The position numbers were made by a program, and so were the translations under genes. This document shows positions 6,159 through 8,117 of a DNA stretch of 8,117 nt, in pieces (position 1 is the stretch's first letter; each line of letters begins with the position of its first letter). Source of the DNA: an uncultured Angelakisella sp. (GTDB lineage Bacteria > Bacillota > Clostridia > Oscillospirales > Ruminococcaceae); NCBI GenBank assembly GCA_904420255.1, contig CAJFUT010000257.1, positions 1 to 8,117 of the forward strand, read 5' to 3'. A model generated the notes under the pieces. That model saw only the letters and a program-made list of their open reading frames with translations, did no database searches and was not told where the DNA came from.

Positions 6159-6800
6159 ATGACAAAAAAAGAGAGAGCCGCCCAGTGCATCGCCCTGCTG
6201 GAGGAGAAATACCCGGGGGCCCAATGCTCCCTGGAATACGAAAAGCCCCATGAGCTGCTGATTTCGGTGCGGCTGGCCGCCCAGTGTACCGACGCCCGGG
6301 TCAACATGGTCACCCCCGTCCTATTCGGGCGCTTCCCCACGGTGGAGGCCCTGGCAAACGCCCCGGTGGAGGAGGTGGAGGAGTGCATCAAATCCTGCGG
6401 CCTTTATAAAACCAAGGCCCGGGACATTGTGGCCTGCTGCAAAATGCTGGTGGAGCAGTACGGCGGCGTGGTGCCGGACACCATCGAGGAGCTGGTGAAG
6501 CTCCCCGGCGTCGGCCGCAAAACCGCCAACCTGGTGGTGGGGGACGTCTACGGCAAACCCGCCATCGTCTGCGACACCCACTGCATCCGCATCACCAACC
6601 TCCTGGGCCTCGCCGACAGCAAGGACCCCGCCAAGGTGGAGGAGCAGCTCCGGCCCATCCTCCCCCCGGAGAAGTCCAACGACTTCTGCCACCAGCTGGT
6701 GCTTTTCGGCCGAGAGGTGTGCATCGCCCGGCGCCCCAGGTGCCAGGACTGCTGCCTTTTCGGCCTCTGCCTCCACAGCCCCGCCAAAACCGCAGGGTGA
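6159..6800 (+). CDS. nth: Endonuclease III (DNA glycosylase/AP lyase)
   Basis: Base-excision repair enzyme that removes oxidised pyrimidines and cuts at abasic sites by beta-elimination. It is 213 residues, the usual length. The helix-hairpin-helix LPGVGRKTANLVVG (about 115-128) contains the catalytic Lys121, and Asp139 in CDTHC is the general catalytic Asp; these correspond to Lys120 and Asp138 of the E. coli enzyme. The C-terminal 4Fe-4S site is complete: Cys188, Cys195, Cys198 and Cys204 in the spacing C-X6-C-X2-C-X5-C. The ATG at 6159 follows AGAAAGGAG at a spacing of 5 bases. The protein is rich in Cys (14 in all), and the catalytic Asp is flanked by Cys138 and Cys142, where the E. coli enzyme has aliphatic residues. 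It is a single-gene unit with its own promoter and terminator, divergent from leuA and convergent with ftsZ. Confidence 0.96.
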   Translation: MTKKERAAQCIALLEEKYPGAQCSLEYEKPHELLISVRLAAQCTDARVNMVTPVLFGRFPTVEALANAPVEEVEECIKSCGLYKTKARDIVACCKMLVEQYGGVVPDTIEELVKLPGVGRKTANLVVGDVYGKPAIVCDTHCIRITNLLGLADSKDPAKVEEQLRPILPPEKSNDFCHQLVLFGREVCIARRPRCQDCCLFGLCLHSPAKTAG

Positions 6801-6815
6801 CCATCCCCAAGAGAG

Positions 6816-6858
6816 AAAACCGCCGGACACGGCCCAGGGGCCGCACCCGGCGGTTTTT
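6816..6858. terminator. Bidirectional Rho-independent terminator between nth and ftsZ
   Basis: Perfect 11-bp arms AAAACCGCCGG (6816-6826) and CCGGCGGTTTT (6847-6857) enclose a further GGCCC/GGGCC inverted repeat (6831-6835, 6838-6842). The plus strand ends in TTTTT after the GC stem, and the A-run of the left arm gives TTTT on the minus strand, so the same hairpin can end both convergent genes. Confidence 0.92.
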
Positions 6859-6873
6859 CATTTCACGATGGAA

Positions 6874-8028
6874 TCAGCGGTTATTGAGCATCCGGATGAT
6901 GTCGCTCAGGTCGATGTCGTCCCCGCCGTCGGAGCCGCCGTCCAGGCCATCCAGGAGGGAGCCGCCCTCGGCGCTTTCCTCCTGGCCTTCCTGGGAAGCA
7001 GGGGCGGCCTTGGCAGGCTCCGCCTTCTCCCCGGCCATGGAAGGGACGGTGGGGATGCTGTAGCCCGATTCGTGGTCGAAGTCGGTGGCGATGACGGTGA
7101 TGCAGATCTCGTCCTCCAGGCTTTCGTCAAAGGCCACGCCCCAGATGAGGTTCACATCCTCGGCGGCGGCATCGTGGATCATGGCGGAGGCGTTGTTGAT
7201 GTCCTTCAGGTCGATGTTGGGGGGGACCAGGAAGTTGACGATAACCCCCCGGGCCCCGTTGATGGAGGTTTCCAGGAGGGGGGAGGTGATGGCGTCCTTG
7301 GCGGCCTTCTCCGCCTTCCCTTCCCCGCTGGCCCGGCCGATGCCCATATGGGCGTAGCCGGCGTCCTTCATCACCGAGGTGACGTCGGCGAAGTCCAGGT
7401 TGATGACCCCCTTGATGTTGATGAGGTCGGAGATGCTCTGGACCGCCTGCATCAGCACCTCGTCCGCCGCGGCGAAGGCGTTGAGGAAGGTGATGTCGGG
7501 GTTGATGGTGCGCAGCCGCTCGTTGGGGATCACCAGGAGGGCGTCCACCTTCTCCTTCAGCCGGGTGATCCCCTCCTGGGCCTGGTTGATGCGGCGCTTG
7601 CCCTCAAACTCAAAGGGCTTCGTCACCACGCCGATGGTGAGGATGCCCATGTCATGGGCGATCTCCGCGATGACGGGAGCCGCCCCGGTGCCGGTGCCGC
7701 CCCCCATGCCGGCGGTGATGAAAACCATATCGGTGCCCTTGAGGGCCGCCGTGATCTCCTCCTTGCTCTCTTCGGCGGCCTTCTGCCCCTTGGTGGGGTC
7801 GCCGCCGGCGCCCATGCCGCGGGTGAGCTTGTCCCCAATGTGGAGCTTATAGGTGGCGCTGGAAAAACGGAGGGCCTGGATGTCGGTATTCACCGAAACA
7901 AATTCCACGCTGCTCATTCCGCTGTTGCACATATGGTCCACAGCGTTGCCGCCGCCGCCGCCCACGCCGACGACCTTGATGGCGACAACCTTGCTGAAAT
8001 CATTATCCAGATCAATGCTCATCTTCAT
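6874..8028 (-). CDS. ftsZ: Cell division protein FtsZ
   Basis: Tubulin-like GTPase that polymerises into the Z-ring at midcell. The 384-residue protein has the GTP-binding domain with GVGGGGGNAVD (21-31), the tubulin signature GGGTGTGAAP (109-118) and the T7 synergy loop NLDFADV (210-216), whose acidic residues complete the active site of the neighbouring subunit. The C-terminal domain runs to about 324, then an Ala/Glu/Gly/Asp-rich disordered linker (about 330-370), then a conserved-type tail DIDLSDIIRML (371-381) and NNR. The tail lacks the Pro and Phe-Leu of the common DIPxFL peptide that FtsA and SepF bind. The ATG at 8028 has GGAGG 10 bases upstream; a second ATG at codon 3 would be too distant. 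No ftsA or ftsQ is visible on this side: 89 bp of non-coding DNA with a promoter precede it before the window ends. It is convergent with nth. Confidence 0.98.
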   Translation of the reverse strand: MKMSIDLDNDFSKVVAIKVVGVGGGGGNAVDHMCNSGMSSVEFVSVNTDIQALRFSSATYKLHIGDKLTRGMGAGGDPTKGQKAAEESKEEITAALKGTDMVFITAGMGGGTGTGAAPVIAEIAHDMGILTIGVVTKPFEFEGKRRINQAQEGITRLKEKVDALLVIPNERLRTINPDITFLNAFAAADEVLMQAVQSISDLINIKGVINLDFADVTSVMKDAGYAHMGIGRASGEGKAEKAAKDAITSPLLETSINGARGVIVNFLVPPNIDLKDINNASAMIHDAAAEDVNLIWGVAFDESLEDEICITVIATDFDHESGYSIPTVPSMAGEKAEPAKAAPASQEGQEESAEGGSLLDGLDGGSDGGDDIDLSDIIRMLNNR

Positions 8029-8073
8029 GATCCCACTTCCTCCGCTCGCTGGATTTTTGTGAGCCCCTATTAA

Positions 8074-8105
8074 ATTATAGTAGCAGATTTTCCCTCTGGA
8101 ATCAA
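8074..8105 (-). promoter_or_regulatory. Predicted ftsZ promoter
   Basis: On the minus strand there is a perfect TATAAT at 8079-8074, with TTGATT at 8105-8100. The spacing between them is 20 bases, but an overlapping TACTAT (8082-8077) lies 17 bases from TTGATT, so the exact -10 is uncertain. The predicted leader is about 40 nt, which suggests ftsZ can be transcribed alone. Confidence 0.55.
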
Positions 8106-8117
8106 CCTTTCCCGGCC

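Noticed and set aside
1..8117. Defence system, prophage, transposon, CRISPR array, tRNA or riboswitch
   Set aside because: I scanned by eye for repeats, transposase or phage proteins and RNA gene signatures and found none; all long stretches are accounted for by the listed genes and short regulatory gaps.

Overview
The window reads as chromosomal DNA of a GC-rich Bacillota/Clostridia bacterium, most likely an Oscillospiraceae-like gut anaerobe. This placement is inferred from protein style (FtsZ, Nth and citramalate synthase sequences), strong GGAGG-type ribosome binding sites and very GC-rich codon use. No RNA gene, insertion sequence, CRISPR array, prophage or integration site is visible.

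Layout. (1) Positions 1-2757 hold a divergent accessory locus. On the minus strand lie a C45-family Ntn-hydrolase (acyl-CoA:6-aminopenicillanate acyltransferase-like) and, overlapping it by an ATGA junction, the first 143 codons of an NhaC-type sodium/proton antiporter family transporter that runs off the left edge. On the plus strand is a LysR-type regulator. The 281-bp gap between them is a conspicuous AT-rich island. It contains a 34-bp dyad whose two arms each carry an extended -10 hexamer (TGGTATAAT) pointing in opposite directions, plus a further good minus-strand promoter nearer the hydrolase. (2) A strong terminator hairpin separates LysR from the convergent leuA-cimA operon (minus strand, 8 bp apart). 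This pair encodes 2-isopropylmalate synthase and (R)-citramalate synthase, the entry enzymes to leucine and to threonine-independent isoleucine. (3) Divergent from leuA is nth (endonuclease III, plus strand) with a consensus promoter. (4) A symmetric hairpin terminator separates nth from the convergent ftsZ (minus strand, complete, with its own promoter at the right edge).

How the genes work together. leuA and cimA are clearly co-transcribed and metabolically linked. nth and ftsZ are separate housekeeping units. The LysR/hydrolase/transporter set looks like a small regulated uptake-and-hydrolysis module for an unknown N-acylated or amide compound. It is the only part of the window whose biology is not already obvious. 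I see no evidence for a dramatic new system. The best second-look items are the mirrored-promoter operator, the hydrolase-transporter pairing and the non-canonical C-terminal peptide of FtsZ.
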